A DNA stretch of 34,394 nt from an uncultured Rhizobiaceae group bacterium (lineage in GTDB: Bacteria > Pseudomonadota > Alphaproteobacteria > Rhizobiales > Rhizobiaceae), in contig CALHIB010000014.1 in NCBI GenBank assembly GCA_938030595.1, forward strand, positions 1-34,394. The letters run 5' to 3'. A program made the position numbers and the translations under genes. Positions 17,966-26,187 of this stretch are shown here, piece by piece. The notes below the pieces were generated by a model. The model had not been told where the DNA came from. It did not search any database and saw only the letters and a program-made list of their open reading frames with translations. The stretch's first letter is position 1. Every line of letters starts with the position of its first letter.

Positions 17966-18068
17966 AAAATTTTCCGCCTAAGAGAACTTTACGTACGTTA
18001 AGACAAGCTAATGCAAAAATAGGTGATATTATGACTCAAATTTATAGCAAACGGTGTTTATCAACACA

Positions 18069-19145
18069 TTATAAGGCTGTTTTGATAACTTTTAGCATGA
18101 TTTTAGGGATAGCTTCTTCAGCAATGTTGTTGATATTACACCACCAACCAGCAATTTTGGGTGTCATGATTTGATGAGTTTTCCAGACAGTAAGCTCCAG
18201 ATGAAAATGGGTGAAGGTATGTTTGGCAACACCAGCATGCGTCCAATCAGCTACAAAAGGTGCGTCAGTTGTATCTTCATTTGCATCCTGATTTGAATTC
18301 CATGCATTCGTAGGCACCTGCGTCATACCTGCCAGAAGACCAGCTTCTGGTCTCTTGCACAAAAATATTTCATTATTGTCATTCTGTATAACAAAAGCAG
18401 CGCCTTTTCGCGTTGGTTTTAAGGCTTTTGGTTTTTTGTACGGAAAAAGCTCTGCATTGTCGTTTTTAAAACCAAGACAATCTTCATTGATAGGACACAA
18501 ACTACAAGTTGGTTTTTTTGGGGTGCAAATGGTGGCACCTAAGTCCATTGTCGCCTGTGCAAATTCACCTGGACGGTCTCTATCCAGAATTTTAGCTAAC
18601 ATGGCTTTTGTTTCAGCCTTTGCCTCGGGAAAAAATGTTTTAATGCCTTGATGGCGTGACATAACCCGTTCAACATTGCCATCCACAACTGCAACAGGCT
18701 GATCAAACGCTATTGATGCGATGGCAGAGGCTGTATAATCACCAATCCCGGGTAATTTCTTCAGTTCATCAAATGTTTGCGGGAATTTGCCCTGATGATC
18801 TGCAACAACAACGTCAGCGCATTTTTTCAGGTTTCTGGCGCGTGAATAATATCCCAGACCAGCCCATGCCTTTAAAACATCTTCTTGGTCGCTATTGGCA
18901 AGATCAAACACGGTTGGCCATTTTGAAATAAACTTCAGGAAATAAGCCTTCACCGTAGCAACCTGTGTTTGTTGTAACATCACTTCTGACAGCCAAACAT
19001 GATAGGGCTCGGCTCGTACACCTTGTAAATGGTCATGTGGCGGTACGCGCCAAGGCATGGTCCGCGCGTGTACATCGTACCACTCAAGAAGTCGGTGGGC
19101 GAAAGATGCCGCGTCTTTTGGTTTTGTCGTTTCAGTGCTATTCAT
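18069..19145 (-). CDS. mutY: A/G-specific adenine DNA glycosylase MutY
   Basis: Base-excision repair glycosylase removing adenine mispaired with 8-oxoguanine. The 358-residue protein has the catalytic-domain EVMLQQTQVATV segment, the helix-hairpin-helix LPGIGDYTASAIASIAF and VVDGNVERV with the catalytic Asp. A 4Fe-4S cluster motif reads CTPKKPTCSLCPINEDC (Cys-x6-Cys-x2-Cys-x5-Cys). The C-terminal NUDIX-like domain that recognises 8-oxoG spans about residues 235-358. The gene is divergent from the DUF721 gene, with 37 bp between starts, an arrangement I recall next to dsbA and smc in rhizobia. A weak 5-bp hairpin follows the stop. Confidence 0.96.
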   Translation of the reverse strand: MNSTETTKPKDAASFAHRLLEWYDVHARTMPWRVPPHDHLQGVRAEPYHVWLSEVMLQQTQVATVKAYFLKFISKWPTVFDLANSDQEDVLKAWAGLGYYSRARNLKKCADVVVADHQGKFPQTFDELKKLPGIGDYTASAIASIAFDQPVAVVDGNVERVMSRHQGIKTFFPEAKAETKAMLAKILDRDRPGEFAQATMDLGATICTPKKPTCSLCPINEDCLGFKNDNAELFPYKKPKALKPTRKGAAFVIQNDNNEIFLCKRPEAGLLAGMTQVPTNAWNSNQDANEDTTDAPFVADWTHAGVAKHTFTHFHLELTVWKTHQIMTPKIAGWWCNINNIAEEAIPKIMLKVIKTAL

Positions 19146-19182
19146 TGTTCCAAGGAACTCGATTGAGAATAAAAATCAAGTC

Positions 19183-19710
19183 ATGTCAGAGAAACCAACG
19201 TCAAAGTCCAAAAATAAACGTGGAAAGAATTTTGGCCCTCGCTCTGTTTCAGAGATTGTGGGAAAGGTTCTTGAACCGGTTTTGGCACGCCGTACAGGGA
19301 TGACGCTCGATCTCATTAAAGCTTGGCCTGATCTTGTTGGGGAAGAGTTTGATAAAACAACCCGACCAGAGAAAATCAACTGGCCCCGACGCGCGCACGA
19401 AGATGATCCGTTTAAGCCTGCGGTTTTGGTTGTTGCATGTGAAAATTCTGCTGCACTTTTTTTCCAACATGAGCAACCAGCCATTTTGGAGCGCGTAAAT
19501 ATGTTTTTTGGATTTGAGGCGATAGATCGCATCACCATACTTCAAAAGGCGGTTGTCAGCTCCAAGCCAGAAAAGCAACATCAATCCAATGAAATTTCAA
19601 AAAATGATGAGCTGCGTTTAGACTCTATATTGGACAATATTGATGATCCGGAACTTAAAGAACGATTAGAAAAGCTGGGGCGTGGTGTATTTTCCAGGGG
19701 ACAAAAATAA
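19183..19710 (+). CDS. DUF721 / DciA-like protein
   Basis: A 175-residue protein of the DUF721 family, which includes the DciA helicase-loading factors that bring DnaB to the replication origin in bacteria lacking DnaC. The core runs from SVSEIVGKVLEPVLARRTGM through IKAWPDLVGEEFDKTTRPEKI to the AVLVVACENSAALFFQHEQPAILERVN strand-helix segment. A charged C-terminal tail follows. The N-terminus is basic (SKSKNKRGKN), consistent with nucleic-acid contact. The ATG at 19183 is favoured because longer in-frame starts run back through the divergent mutY start. Whether this protein is the helicase loader of this organism is inference from the family. Confidence 0.86.
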   Translation: MSEKPTSKSKNKRGKNFGPRSVSEIVGKVLEPVLARRTGMTLDLIKAWPDLVGEEFDKTTRPEKINWPRRAHEDDPFKPAVLVVACENSAALFFQHEQPAILERVNMFFGFEAIDRITILQKAVVSSKPEKQHQSNEISKNDELRLDSILDNIDDPELKERLEKLGRGVFSRGQK

Positions 19711-19825
19711 TAACGCAGATGTTATTAAAAATAGCCACTGCGACATTATATGAACGCGATTGTCATGATATGTTCAGGTTAAAGTTATACTGTCGGTATT
19801 ATAAAAAATTATTTCGGAGTTAAAA

Positions 19826-20470
19826 ATGAAAATCACACGTCGTGAAGCACTTCCCGTATTTGCAGCAGGTGGCGTTACCGCCGCTGGAGCATTAAGTGGT
19901 TTGCCAATTATTGGTAGCCCTAAGGCATTGGCAGAAGACCTTTCAACTCTGATGGAGCCAGGTCCTCTGGGTGAACGCATTGTTGGCGATGAAAATGCAC
20001 CCGTTACAATCATTGAATATGCTTCAATGACTTGCCCGCACTGTCGTGCATTTCACAAAGATGTATATCCAACCATAAAAGAGAAATATATCGATACGGG
20101 TAAGGCAAAACTTTATTTTAGAGGTTTCCCTTTTGACCCATCTGCAGCAGCAGCGACCATGCTGGCTGAATGTTCTGGTGATAAATATTTTTCCATGATT
20201 GATATTCTATATGAAAAGCAATCTACTTGGGCGCGCGGAAAAGTGGTTGAAGAACTGTTTAAAATTTCAAAACTTGCTGGTTTTACACAGGAGTCCTTCA
20301 ACGCCTGCTTGAAAAACCAGGAACTTCTCGACAATGTATTATCAATACAAAAGAAAGCGGCCGAGGATTATGGGGTTAACTCAACACCAACATTCTTTAT
20401 CAATGGTACCAAGTACTCAGGCAATATGTCTGCAGAAGCAATGGGTGAAGTCATCGACTCTCTCGTTTAA
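19826..20470 (+). CDS. DsbA-family thiol oxidoreductase with Tat-like signal
   Basis: Periplasmic thioredoxin-fold protein of 214 residues. The N-terminus ITRREALPVFAAGG resembles a twin-arginine signal, with cleavage probably near ALAED (about 36). The active site is CPHC (70-73) in EYASMTCPHCRAFH, and the cis-proline loop is NSTPTFFING. It therefore probably introduces or shuffles disulfides in exported proteins; electrons would go to a DsbB-like partner not seen here. The ribosome binding site is GGAG (TCGGAGTTAAAA before the ATG). It lies between the DUF721 gene and smc and is followed by an intrinsic terminator. Confidence 0.93.
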   Translation: MKITRREALPVFAAGGVTAAGALSGLPIIGSPKALAEDLSTLMEPGPLGERIVGDENAPVTIIEYASMTCPHCRAFHKDVYPTIKEKYIDTGKAKLYFRGFPFDPSAAAATMLAECSGDKYFSMIDILYEKQSTWARGKVVEELFKISKLAGFTQESFNACLKNQELLDNVLSIQKKAAEDYGVNSTPTFFINGTKYSGNMSAEAMGEVIDSLV

Positions 20471-20518
20471 TCAACTGCGCCTAATTGCAAGCAGCTTTAC
20501 TCGCTATTTAAATCTGTC

Positions 20519-20552
20519 AACGGACAAGTCATTCGTACTTGTCCGTTTTTTT
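20519..20552 (+). terminator. Rho-independent terminator between dsbA-like gene and smc
   Basis: An 11-bp perfect stem, AACGGACAAGT (20519-20529) and ACTTGTCCGTT (20537-20547), with a 7-base loop runs straight into a run of seven T residues (20546-20552). It ends the DUF721/dsbA transcript. The smc ATG follows 17 bases after the T-run, so smc has no obvious space for its own promoter unless it overlaps the hairpin or lies upstream. Confidence 0.9.
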
Positions 20553-20569
20553 AATTCTGAGGCGGCGTT

Positions 20570-23500
20570 ATGAAGTTTAATAAACTCCGCCTCCTTGGTT
20601 TTAAATCATTTGTTGAACCTACTGAATTTCTTATTGAAAACGGCCTAACAGGGGTTGTTGGTCCCAATGGGTGTGGCAAATCCAATTTGGTTGAAGCGCT
20701 GCGCTGGATTATGGGTGAAAACTCATACAAAAACATGCGTGCATCCGCGATGGATGATGTTATTTTTTCAGGTTCTGGAAATCGCCCCGCAAGAAATACG
20801 GCAGAAGTTTCGCTTTTCTTAGATAATGCGGACAGAACCGCACCTGCAGCCTTCAACGATGCTGATGAGTTGCAGGTTTCCCGCCGTATTGAGCGCGAAT
20901 CAGGGTCTGTTTATCGTATCAATGGCAAGGATGTACGCGCTAAGGATGTGCAACTCCTGTTTGCAGATGCTTCAACGGGTGCGCGCTCACCTTCCATGGT
21001 GGGGCAGGGGCGAATTGGTGAACTGATATCAGCAAAACCGGTTGCGCGTCGTGCCTTGCTGGAAGAAGCTGCCGGTATTTCAGGCCTACACTCCAGACGC
21101 CATGAGGCAGAGCTTCGCCTTCGTGCTGCAGAAACCAATCTTGAACGTCTGGATGATGTTGTTGGTCAACTTGAAAGCCAACTCGAAAGCCTGAAGCGTC
21201 AGGCAAGACAGGCTAATCGCTACCGCAATTTATCTGGCGATATCCGTAAAACAGAAGCACTTTTATTCCATCTACGATGGGTTGCTGCAAAAACAAGCGA
21301 AGCTGAAGCTGAAAGTGCTTTATCTGCCTTTAATCTTGCAATGGGTGAACGTGCAGAAATTCAGGCAAATTTTGCCAAGCTTGAAGCCATTGCCGCACAA
21401 AAATTGCCAAGCCTGCGTGACGAAGAAGCAAAAAGTGCAGCTGTCCTTCAGCGCCTGCAAATTGCAAAAGGCCAGGTTGAAGAAGAAGTTGCAAGACTTG
21501 AAGGTCGAAAAAACGAGCTTGAAAGTCGTCTCGCACAACTGGAAAATGATTTAAAACGAGAAGAACATATTGTTGCTGATAATGAATTGACGATTGTCAA
21601 TCTTGATGGTGAACAGGCGGAACTTGAAGAAGCAAGCCGCAGAGTTGGTGAGACGGAAGCAAAATCCAAAGAAGAACTTTCAGCGGCAACTGAAGCACTT
21701 GGCAAAAGTGAAGCAGCTTTCTCTGATTTGACAGTTAAACTGGCCGATGAAAATGCAAGAAGAAGCCAGCTTCAACGCACCCTTGAAGAAGCACAAACCC
21801 GAAAAGCAAAAATTGAAGATCAGACAAAGTCTGTTGAAGCAGACCTAGCTGAAATTATTGCAGAGATTTCCGGCCTAGAAGGGCCTGCGGCAAAACAGGA
21901 AGAAGTCACCAAATTAGAAGGCCTTACGACATCAATTGAATTAGCACTAACAGCAGCAGAAGAGGCAACACAAAAAGCACGTAGCGATGAACAGGAAGCG
22001 CGTAGGCCGCTGGAAACTGCTGAAGGTAATTTACGCGAGATTGAAACCGAGGCGCGCACGCTTCGACAAATGTTAAATCGTGGTGGTGAGGATCTGTTCC
22101 CGGCAGTTGTCGAGCGCATGGATGTTGAACCTGGCTATGAAGCAGCACTTGGTGCCGCACTGGGTGAAGACCTCGATATTTCAATTGAAGAAACAGCCCC
22201 CGTGCATTGGGGTATTGCTGGTGATGGATCACAGGATGCAAGCTTGCCAGAAGGTGTTAAACCGCTAAGCGCGCTCGTAAAAGCGCCAATGGAGCTTTCC
22301 CGACGTTTGGCTCAAATAGGTGTTGTTGATAAATCGCGTGGGCATGACATCGCCAAGCAACTTAAACCTGGGCAACGTATTGTTTCGGTTGAAGGGGATC
22401 TGTGGCGTTGGGATGGTTTTGTTGCAAGCGCGGAAGCGCCTACTGCTGCAGCGCTGCGACTTGCTCAAAAGAACCGCTTGATAGAACTTGATAAATTATC
22501 AGTAGAGTCGCGCGCGAAAGTAACTTCTGCACAAGAAGCTTATGATAATGGAAAGCAGAAAACTGCGGATTTGATTGAAGCAGAACTTGCAGCAAGGGAT
22601 GCAATTCGTGCGCATCAACGATCGCTGGGAGATGCACGTGAGGCATTAACAATTGCAGAACGTTCGGTTAGCCAATTAGCTGCAAAACGATCAGCGCTTG
22701 AGGAAGCAAAAAATCGTCTTGCGGATGATTTGCAGGAAACACAAAAACGCGTTGTGGAAACAGATGCAGCCTTGATTGCGATGGTCGATATGAGTGCATC
22801 TGATGCAGAGCTTGAAGCCTTGCGCATGAAAGTGGCGGAAGACCGTGCAAGACTGGCAGAAGCAAGGGCAGCATCTCAAGGCCTGTCACGGGATGCCGAG
22901 GCACGCGGTCGTCGATTGGAAGTCATTCAAACGGAACGATTAAATTGGCAAAATCGTCTAAAAAATGCTGCCAAACAAATTGAAACATTAGCAAAGCGTC
23001 GTGATGAAACGACCGCAGAAATTGCAAAGCTTGCGGATGCACCAGAGGAGTTCGATGCTAAGCGCCGTGATTTGATGAACCAACTGGAAAATGCAGAAGC
23101 AACAAGACGTGAAGCAGCTGATGTTTTAGCCAAAGCCGAGACAACACTTGCAGAAGCCTCTCGTGCAGCACGTCAATCCATTGATGATTTGGCGGATGCA
23201 CGTGAGAAAGTTGGCCGTGCTGAAGAGCGTTTGAACGCTGCCAAAGAACGTCGCGCAGAAGTCGAAGCCCGCATCAGGGAAGAGCTTGAATGCCACCCGG
23301 CCGATACAATGGCGATGGCAGAAGTAAAACCAGATGATAAATTGCCGGAAGTTGATAAAGTCGAAAGCAAGCTGGAGCGCCAAAAGGCAGAGCGTGAGCG
23401 TCTTGGTGCAGTCAACCTGCGTGCTGATACAGAGCAAACAGAAATTGAAGAAAAACGCACTGAGATTGTTACTGAACGTGATGATTTGATCGAGGCAATT

Positions 23501-24028
23501 GCCAAGCTGCGCTCTGGTATTCAAAGCCTGAACAAGGAAGGCCGTGAACGCTTGCTAGAAGCGTTCGAGGTTGTAAACACCGAGTTCAAACGTCTTTTCA
23601 CGCACCTTTTTGGTGGTGGTACAGCTGAACTACAATTGGTTGAATCAGACGATCCATTGGAAGCTGGCCTTGAAATTCTGGCTCGCCCTCCAGGTAAAAA
23701 ACCACAGACCATGACGCTTCTTTCAGGGGGTGAGCAGGCGCTCACGGCAATGGCTTTGATCTTTGCTGTGTTCCTCACAAACCCTGCACCAATATGCGTA
23801 CTCGACGAGGTTGACGCACCATTGGATGACCACAACGTGGAGCGCTTCTGTAATCTTATGGATGAAATGTCAGCAACAACAGATACCAAGTTTGTATTGA
23901 TTACGCACAACCCGATTACAATGGCGCGTATGGATCGCATGTTTGGTGTGACAATGGCAGAGCGCGGCGTCAGTCAGCTGGTTTCTGTTGATCTTGAACA
24001 GGCAGAAAAACTGCGCGAGTCAGCTTAA
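20570..24028 (+). CDS. smc: Chromosome segregation ATPase SMC
   Basis: Structural maintenance of chromosomes protein that, with ScpA/ScpB, organises and segregates the chromosome. The 1152-residue product has the full SMC layout: N-terminal Walker A GPNGCGKS (31-38), a long coiled coil very rich in Glu, Ala, Lys and Arg, a globular hinge around residues 500-640, a returning coiled coil, and the C-terminal head. In the head, the ABC signature LSGGEQALTAMA lies near 1050 and Walker B VLDEVDAPLDDHN near 1080. Length is normal for alphaproteobacterial SMC. GAGGCGG precedes the ATG. It is convergent with the EamA transporter, three bases apart. Confidence 0.97.
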   Translation: MKFNKLRLLGFKSFVEPTEFLIENGLTGVVGPNGCGKSNLVEALRWIMGENSYKNMRASAMDDVIFSGSGNRPARNTAEVSLFLDNADRTAPAAFNDADELQVSRRIERESGSVYRINGKDVRAKDVQLLFADASTGARSPSMVGQGRIGELISAKPVARRALLEEAAGISGLHSRRHEAELRLRAAETNLERLDDVVGQLESQLESLKRQARQANRYRNLSGDIRKTEALLFHLRWVAAKTSEAEAESALSAFNLAMGERAEIQANFAKLEAIAAQKLPSLRDEEAKSAAVLQRLQIAKGQVEEEVARLEGRKNELESRLAQLENDLKREEHIVADNELTIVNLDGEQAELEEASRRVGETEAKSKEELSAATEALGKSEAAFSDLTVKLADENARRSQLQRTLEEAQTRKAKIEDQTKSVEADLAEIIAEISGLEGPAAKQEEVTKLEGLTTSIELALTAAEEATQKARSDEQEARRPLETAEGNLREIETEARTLRQMLNRGGEDLFPAVVERMDVEPGYEAALGAALGEDLDISIEETAPVHWGIAGDGSQDASLPEGVKPLSALVKAPMELSRRLAQIGVVDKSRGHDIAKQLKPGQRIVSVEGDLWRWDGFVASAEAPTAAALRLAQKNRLIELDKLSVESRAKVTSAQEAYDNGKQKTADLIEAELAARDAIRAHQRSLGDAREALTIAERSVSQLAAKRSALEEAKNRLADDLQETQKRVVETDAALIAMVDMSASDAELEALRMKVAEDRARLAEARAASQGLSRDAEARGRRLEVIQTERLNWQNRLKNAAKQIETLAKRRDETTAEIAKLADAPEEFDAKRRDLMNQLENAEATRREAADVLAKAETTLAEASRAARQSIDDLADAREKVGRAEERLNAAKERRAEVEARIREELECHPADTMAMAEVKPDDKLPEVDKVESKLERQKAERERLGAVNLRADTEQTEIEEKRTEIVTERDDLIEAIAKLRSGIQSLNKEGRERLLEAFEVVNTEFKRLFTHLFGGGTAELQLVESDDPLEAGLEILARPPGKKPQTMTLLSGGEQALTAMALIFAVFLTNPAPICVLDEVDAPLDDHNVERFCNLMDEMSATTDTKFVLITHNPITMARMDRMFGVTMAERGVSQLVSVDLEQAEKLRESA

Positions 24029-24031
24029 GCA

Positions 24032-24940
24032 TTAGTGAAATTCTATCATGATTGCGCCAACGGCAATCAGCAGGATTGCAAACATGCGCTTGAGATCGAC
24101 TTTCTCATGAAAGAATAATACACCAATTCCTGTTGCAAAAATGATAGATGTCTCGCGCAAAGCTGCCGCTTCACTAACCTTGCCAATACGTGTTGCAAGC
24201 ATGAGTGTGCCAAAAGAAAAGAACGCAATTAAAGCGCCAAAAATACCTCTTGCAATGAGCGGTTGTACTTCCGGTTTATCCTCCATTTTCCGCCAGCGTG
24301 CATAAGCGATTGCCGGAAAACCAAAACCTCCAAGAAAGAAAAACCAGGCAAGAAATGTAAAGGGGTCTGTAGCCTTGCGAATGCCAAAGGCATCGACTGT
24401 CGTATAAAGGGCTACAAAAATACCTGCAGCAACTGCCAGCATGATTGATATCAGCAGCCCGCGTTTTGCTTCAGAATCAAGCTTGGTTTCTCCAAGGTTG
24501 ATAAACGCAAGTGAAAAAATTGCTCCAGACAATAACACTAATCCAAGCCACTGACTAAAGACCAGTGTTTCGCTAAAAACAAATAAAGCAAGAAAAGCAG
24601 TCACAACAGGCCCTATGCCTCTGGCAATTGGATAAACGAGCGTAAACGAGCCGCGCGAAAACGCACCTGCCTGAAACCATTCGTAGCCAATATGCAAAAG
24701 ATAAGACAGACCCAGTAGGGGAATAAGTTCTTGTGTTGGCAATGGGAATACAAAAAGCGCAAAGGGTGCTGCCATGATTGAGTAGCAAATATTGATTGCA
24801 CCACGATTGAGATAAGGGTCAATCCCACCTTTGTTGACTGCTGCAAAAATTGCATGGGCAAGCGCAGACATCAGCGCCAGAAAGAGTGCCAGCACTTCAC
24901 CTTCTGGCGTGCCAGCCATAGAGACAAAAATTTCACCCAT
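24032..24940 (-). CDS. EamA/DMT-superfamily transporter
   Basis: Inner-membrane protein of 302 residues with about ten hydrophobic helices arranged as two EamA repeats, as in drug/metabolite transporters that export amino acids or small metabolites. The first repeat ends with the AFLALFVFSETLVFSQWLGLVLLSGAIF pattern; the second ends with TSIIFATGIGVLFFHEKVDLKRMFAILLIAVGA. Both are the classic helix-4/5 signatures of the family. Substrate and direction cannot be read from the sequence. The start is supported by GTGGA about 5 bases upstream; a Met at residue 8 is an alternative. It is convergent with smc and divergent from the next HAD gene. Confidence 0.92.
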   Translation of the reverse strand: MGEIFVSMAGTPEGEVLALFLALMSALAHAIFAAVNKGGIDPYLNRGAINICYSIMAAPFALFVFPLPTQELIPLLGLSYLLHIGYEWFQAGAFSRGSFTLVYPIARGIGPVVTAFLALFVFSETLVFSQWLGLVLLSGAIFSLAFINLGETKLDSEAKRGLLISIMLAVAAGIFVALYTTVDAFGIRKATDPFTFLAWFFFLGGFGFPAIAYARWRKMEDKPEVQPLIARGIFGALIAFFSFGTLMLATRIGKVSEAAALRETSIIFATGIGVLFFHEKVDLKRMFAILLIAVGAIMIEFH

Positions 24941-25025
24941 TTTTCCACTTTCTCAATTAAGCTTCATGTTTGTCAAAGACGTCGAAAACTGTCAAAGATA
25001 ATTGAAATAAAAATTGGGGAACAGA

Positions 25026-25727
25026 ATGGACATTAAAGCAATCATTTTTGATAAAGACGGAACCATTGCAGATTTTGGTGTCACATTTAACAAGGCAACA
25101 AAACTGGTGCTCGATGAAATCTGTAATGGTGATCCTGATTTAATGGAGCGCTCGGCTGCCGCTCTTCATTATGATTTGTCCACTAATCTAATCGGTAAGG
25201 AATCTGTTATTATCGCAGGTACCGGTATTGATATCGCAGAAGCATTATCTACCGTTTTCCCAATAGAAGACATCGAGGATTTTGGCGCAGTATTGGACGA
25301 AATGTACGGTGAAATTTGTCTTAATATGGTTGAAGCCTTGCCTGGCGCTGCAAAAGCCTTGGAGAAACTCCATACCGGAAATATTCGCTTGGGTGTTGGA
25401 ACGAACGATTCAGAAGAAAATGCGATAAACCAAATGGAAGCGCTTGATATAGACCATTTGTTTGAACATATCTTTGGCGCAGATTCCGGCTATGGTGCAA
25501 AACCCGGTAGTGGAATGATTGATGCATTTGTCGATGCTCTGGGCTTAAAACCAGAACAGGTTTTAATGGTAGGCGATAGCGTTCATGACATGCAAGCAGG
25601 CAAAGCTGCAGGTGTAAAAACCTGCGCGGTTGAAACAGGGCCAGCAAGCCGTGAAGAACTTTTGCCGCATGCTGACATGGTGCTTTCCTCAATAACAGAA
25701 TTACCCAATGCTCTTAGTGTGACGTAA
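25026..25727 (+). CDS. HAD-superfamily phosphatase (phosphoglycolate phosphatase-like)
   Basis: Second HAD subclass I phosphatase of the window, 233 residues. Motif I is AIIFDKDGTIADFG, where FDKDGT rather than FDLDGT is a common variant. Motif II lies in RLGVGTNDSEENAI, the motif III Lys in GAKPGSGMIDAF, and motif IV is LMVGDSVHDMQAGKAAG. The ATG at 25026 is preceded by GGGGA; an in-frame TTG 12 bases earlier lies inside the ribosome binding site and is rejected. The 3' end overlaps the convergent orphan gene by 14 bp. A TGTCAAAGA word occurs twice upstream (24971-24979 and 24990-24998), of unknown meaning. The substrate is not determined. Confidence 0.91.
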   Translation: MDIKAIIFDKDGTIADFGVTFNKATKLVLDEICNGDPDLMERSAAALHYDLSTNLIGKESVIIAGTGIDIAEALSTVFPIEDIEDFGAVLDEMYGEICLNMVEALPGAAKALEKLHTGNIRLGVGTNDSEENAINQMEALDIDHLFEHIFGADSGYGAKPGSGMIDAFVDALGLKPEQVLMVGDSVHDMQAGKAAGVKTCAVETGPASREELLPHADMVLSSITELPNALSVT

Positions 25728-26076
25728 TATTGCTGTTATGCAACATACTTAAGACGTTCGCATAAGATTCAACAAAGCGAAGTACTCTAGAAGGCGCTTC
25801 GTCATTGCTGAGAACATGGATGACGCCTGTGTCAGTATCACACATGATAAATGCAAGTTGATCTGCTTCGTGATACGCATTGAGTTTAATGGCCGCTGCT
25901 CTACTGTTTTCCATGCCAAAAAACTCTGCGGGTACTTCAAACAAAAACTGGCATCCAGCATTATCAGCAGCTTCCAAAACGGCATTGTTAAATTCATGCT
26001 GGTTTTTATAGTCAGCTTGGCACATCAAGGCATCAGATGTTTTACGAGAGGGGTGCGAAAAATTATTGGTTTGCAT
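25714..26076 (-). CDS. Uncharacterised 120-residue protein
   Basis: No family recognised. The product is 120 residues, acidic and soluble, with no signal peptide or membrane segment. It has a central ADNAGCQFLFEVPAEFFGMENSRAAAIKLNAYHEAD stretch, an AFIMCDTDTGVIHVLSND strand pair and three cysteines. A strong AGGAG ribosome binding site lies 5-6 bases before the ATG, which supports real translation. It overlaps the tail of the convergent HAD gene by 14 bp and is divergent from the DUF1499 gene across 111 bp. Its size and composition suit a small cytosolic accessory or regulatory protein, but no function is claimed. Confidence 0.72.
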   Translation of the reverse strand: MQTNNFSHPSRKTSDALMCQADYKNQHEFNNAVLEAADNAGCQFLFEVPAEFFGMENSRAAAIKLNAYHEADQLAFIMCDTDTGVIHVLSNDEAPSRVLRFVESYANVLSMLHNSNITSH

Positions 26077-26187
26077 TTTATACTCCTATTTTACACAGCC
26101 CCAAAATAACTAGACTAAGAAAAGACTTGCCCCGTGGCCTTAATGGGGCGAAATAGAGGTAATTTTAAAAAATAAAGCGAAAATGTT

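Noticed and set aside
18054-18067. Hairpin GTGTT/AACAC after the mutY stop as a terminator
   Set aside because: The stem is only 5 bp and AT-leaning, and no T-run follows on the minus strand.
20911-23940. Several long open frames antisense to or shifted within smc
   Set aside because: They are shadows of the coiled-coil coding sequence, whose repeated Glu/Ala/Lys codons read as Ser/Ala/Phe-rich or Leu-rich frames on the other strand. None has family motifs.
24971-24998. Direct repeat TGTCAAAGA (two copies, 19 bp apart) before the HAD gene
   Set aside because: Two short copies in AT-rich DNA with no promoter in a fitting position; not enough to call an operator.
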